Of a stretch of 64,000 nt of DNA, positions 63,628 through 64,000 are shown piece by piece; position 1 is the stretch's first letter; the number at the start of each line of letters is the position of its first letter. The translations under genes and the position numbers were made by a program. The stretch lies in assembly GCF_002101395.1 (NCBI RefSeq), contig NZ_CP019706.1:3100001-3164000 (forward strand), written 5' to 3'. The notes beneath the pieces were generated by a model, which was not told the DNA's origin, ran no database searches, and saw only the letters and a program-made list of their open reading frames with translations. The stretch is from Pantoea alhagi (GTDB lineage: Bacteria; Pseudomonadota; Gammaproteobacteria; Enterobacterales; Enterobacteriaceae).

Positions 63628-64000
63628 ATTGGGGCAATTCCCGTTAACTAAGCCGCTGGCAGGGTAACGTGTTGATCCGTTAAACACAACGCCAGCGTCC
63701 TGGCTGGAAAAAATCTGCGACGAACAGCCATTTTTGCCTGCCTGAAACCGTAGCTGATGAAGAGCCGATTATTTAACCCGCGCCAGATATCACTTACTCA
63801 TTATTGGTCTCAATAAAAAGCCAGTAAAACTTTTAAAGCAGCAGCCTGTTTTTTGATTCAATGGCTTAAATCAGCTATTAGCAAAACATATGAACCACAG
63901 GATGCCAGTTTAAATCAGACCTCTCATGTTAATTATTCTTATTTTGGACGCGAGTCTATTTCTTTATTCAGCAGAGCTCCTATGATTAAGCCGGTGAAAC
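63628..64000. other. Gene-free region upstream of the TetR gene
   Basis: About 370 AT-rich bases to the window edge without a convincing ORF. It should hold the TetR promoter and perhaps that of a divergent gene outside the window. I found no clear operator palindrome. Confidence 0.4.

Overview
The window reads as a chromosomal segment of an Erwiniaceae-type enterobacterium (Erwinia/Pantoea/Mixta group). A stewartan/amylovoran-like exopolysaccharide (EPS) locus leads through galF-galE into an O-antigen locus, then gnd, wzz and the his operon. From his onward the backbone follows the E. coli order: his, yeeZ, plaP, sbcB, dacD, yeeA, yeeX. The genus is inferred from gene order and protein resemblance, not from a search.

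Layout. 1-7.4 kb is the distal part of an EPS operon on the + strand: glycosyltransferase end, Wzy-like protein, GT4, WcaJ-like priming enzyme, WzxC-like flippase, pyruvyl transferase, GT2. A Tat-exported beta-helix protein like WceF/AmsF faces it (7.5-9.3 kb). galF and galE (9.7-11.7 kb) precede a JUMPStart/ops leader. An AT-rich O-antigen operon follows (12.2-22.9 kb): a wecA-like gene with two compensating frameshifts, wzx, wzy, two glycosyltransferases, fnlABC for UDP-L-FucNAc, wbuB and wbuC. gnd and wzz follow, then hisIE-F-A-H-B-C-D-G on the - strand with its hisL leader and attenuator (25.6-32.9 kb). Next come yeeZ, a split putrescine-utilisation cluster (puuB-puuR-puuD on -, puuA-puuE on +, no puuC), plaP preceded by a small upstream ORF, a yfaZ-like gene and sbcB.

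43.5-48.8 kb is an accessory island in the sbcB-dacD interval. It holds a truncated P4-type integrase, rearranged pieces of a phage SNF2-type helicase, an HTH remnant, and a tandem array of RNase A-like toxin/immunity cassettes: two complete pairs, then a headless toxin fragment with an intact immunity gene. The repeats between cassettes carry the helicase segment that is missing from the main helicase remnant. The array is the most unusual feature of the window.

49-56 kb holds ydeP, a small lipoprotein, dacD, a MerR regulator with a duplicated C-terminal domain, yeeA and yeeX. A minimal chaperone-pilin-usher fimbrial operon without a visible adhesin (56.2-60.0 kb) is followed by a long AT-rich gene-free stretch and tRNA-Asn. 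Beyond the tRNA is a single-protein fusion of a trypsin-like protease to a DNA/RNA non-specific endonuclease (61.1-62.9 kb), the second strong candidate for unusual biology. A TetR regulator closes the window.

How the genes work together. galF, galE, the sugar-nucleotide enzymes, both flippases and both polymerases serve two surface polysaccharides, with Wzz setting O-chain length. The puu genes and PlaP form one putrescine uptake and catabolism module. The toxin array and the protease-nuclease are probable conflict or defence functions inserted between housekeeping genes.
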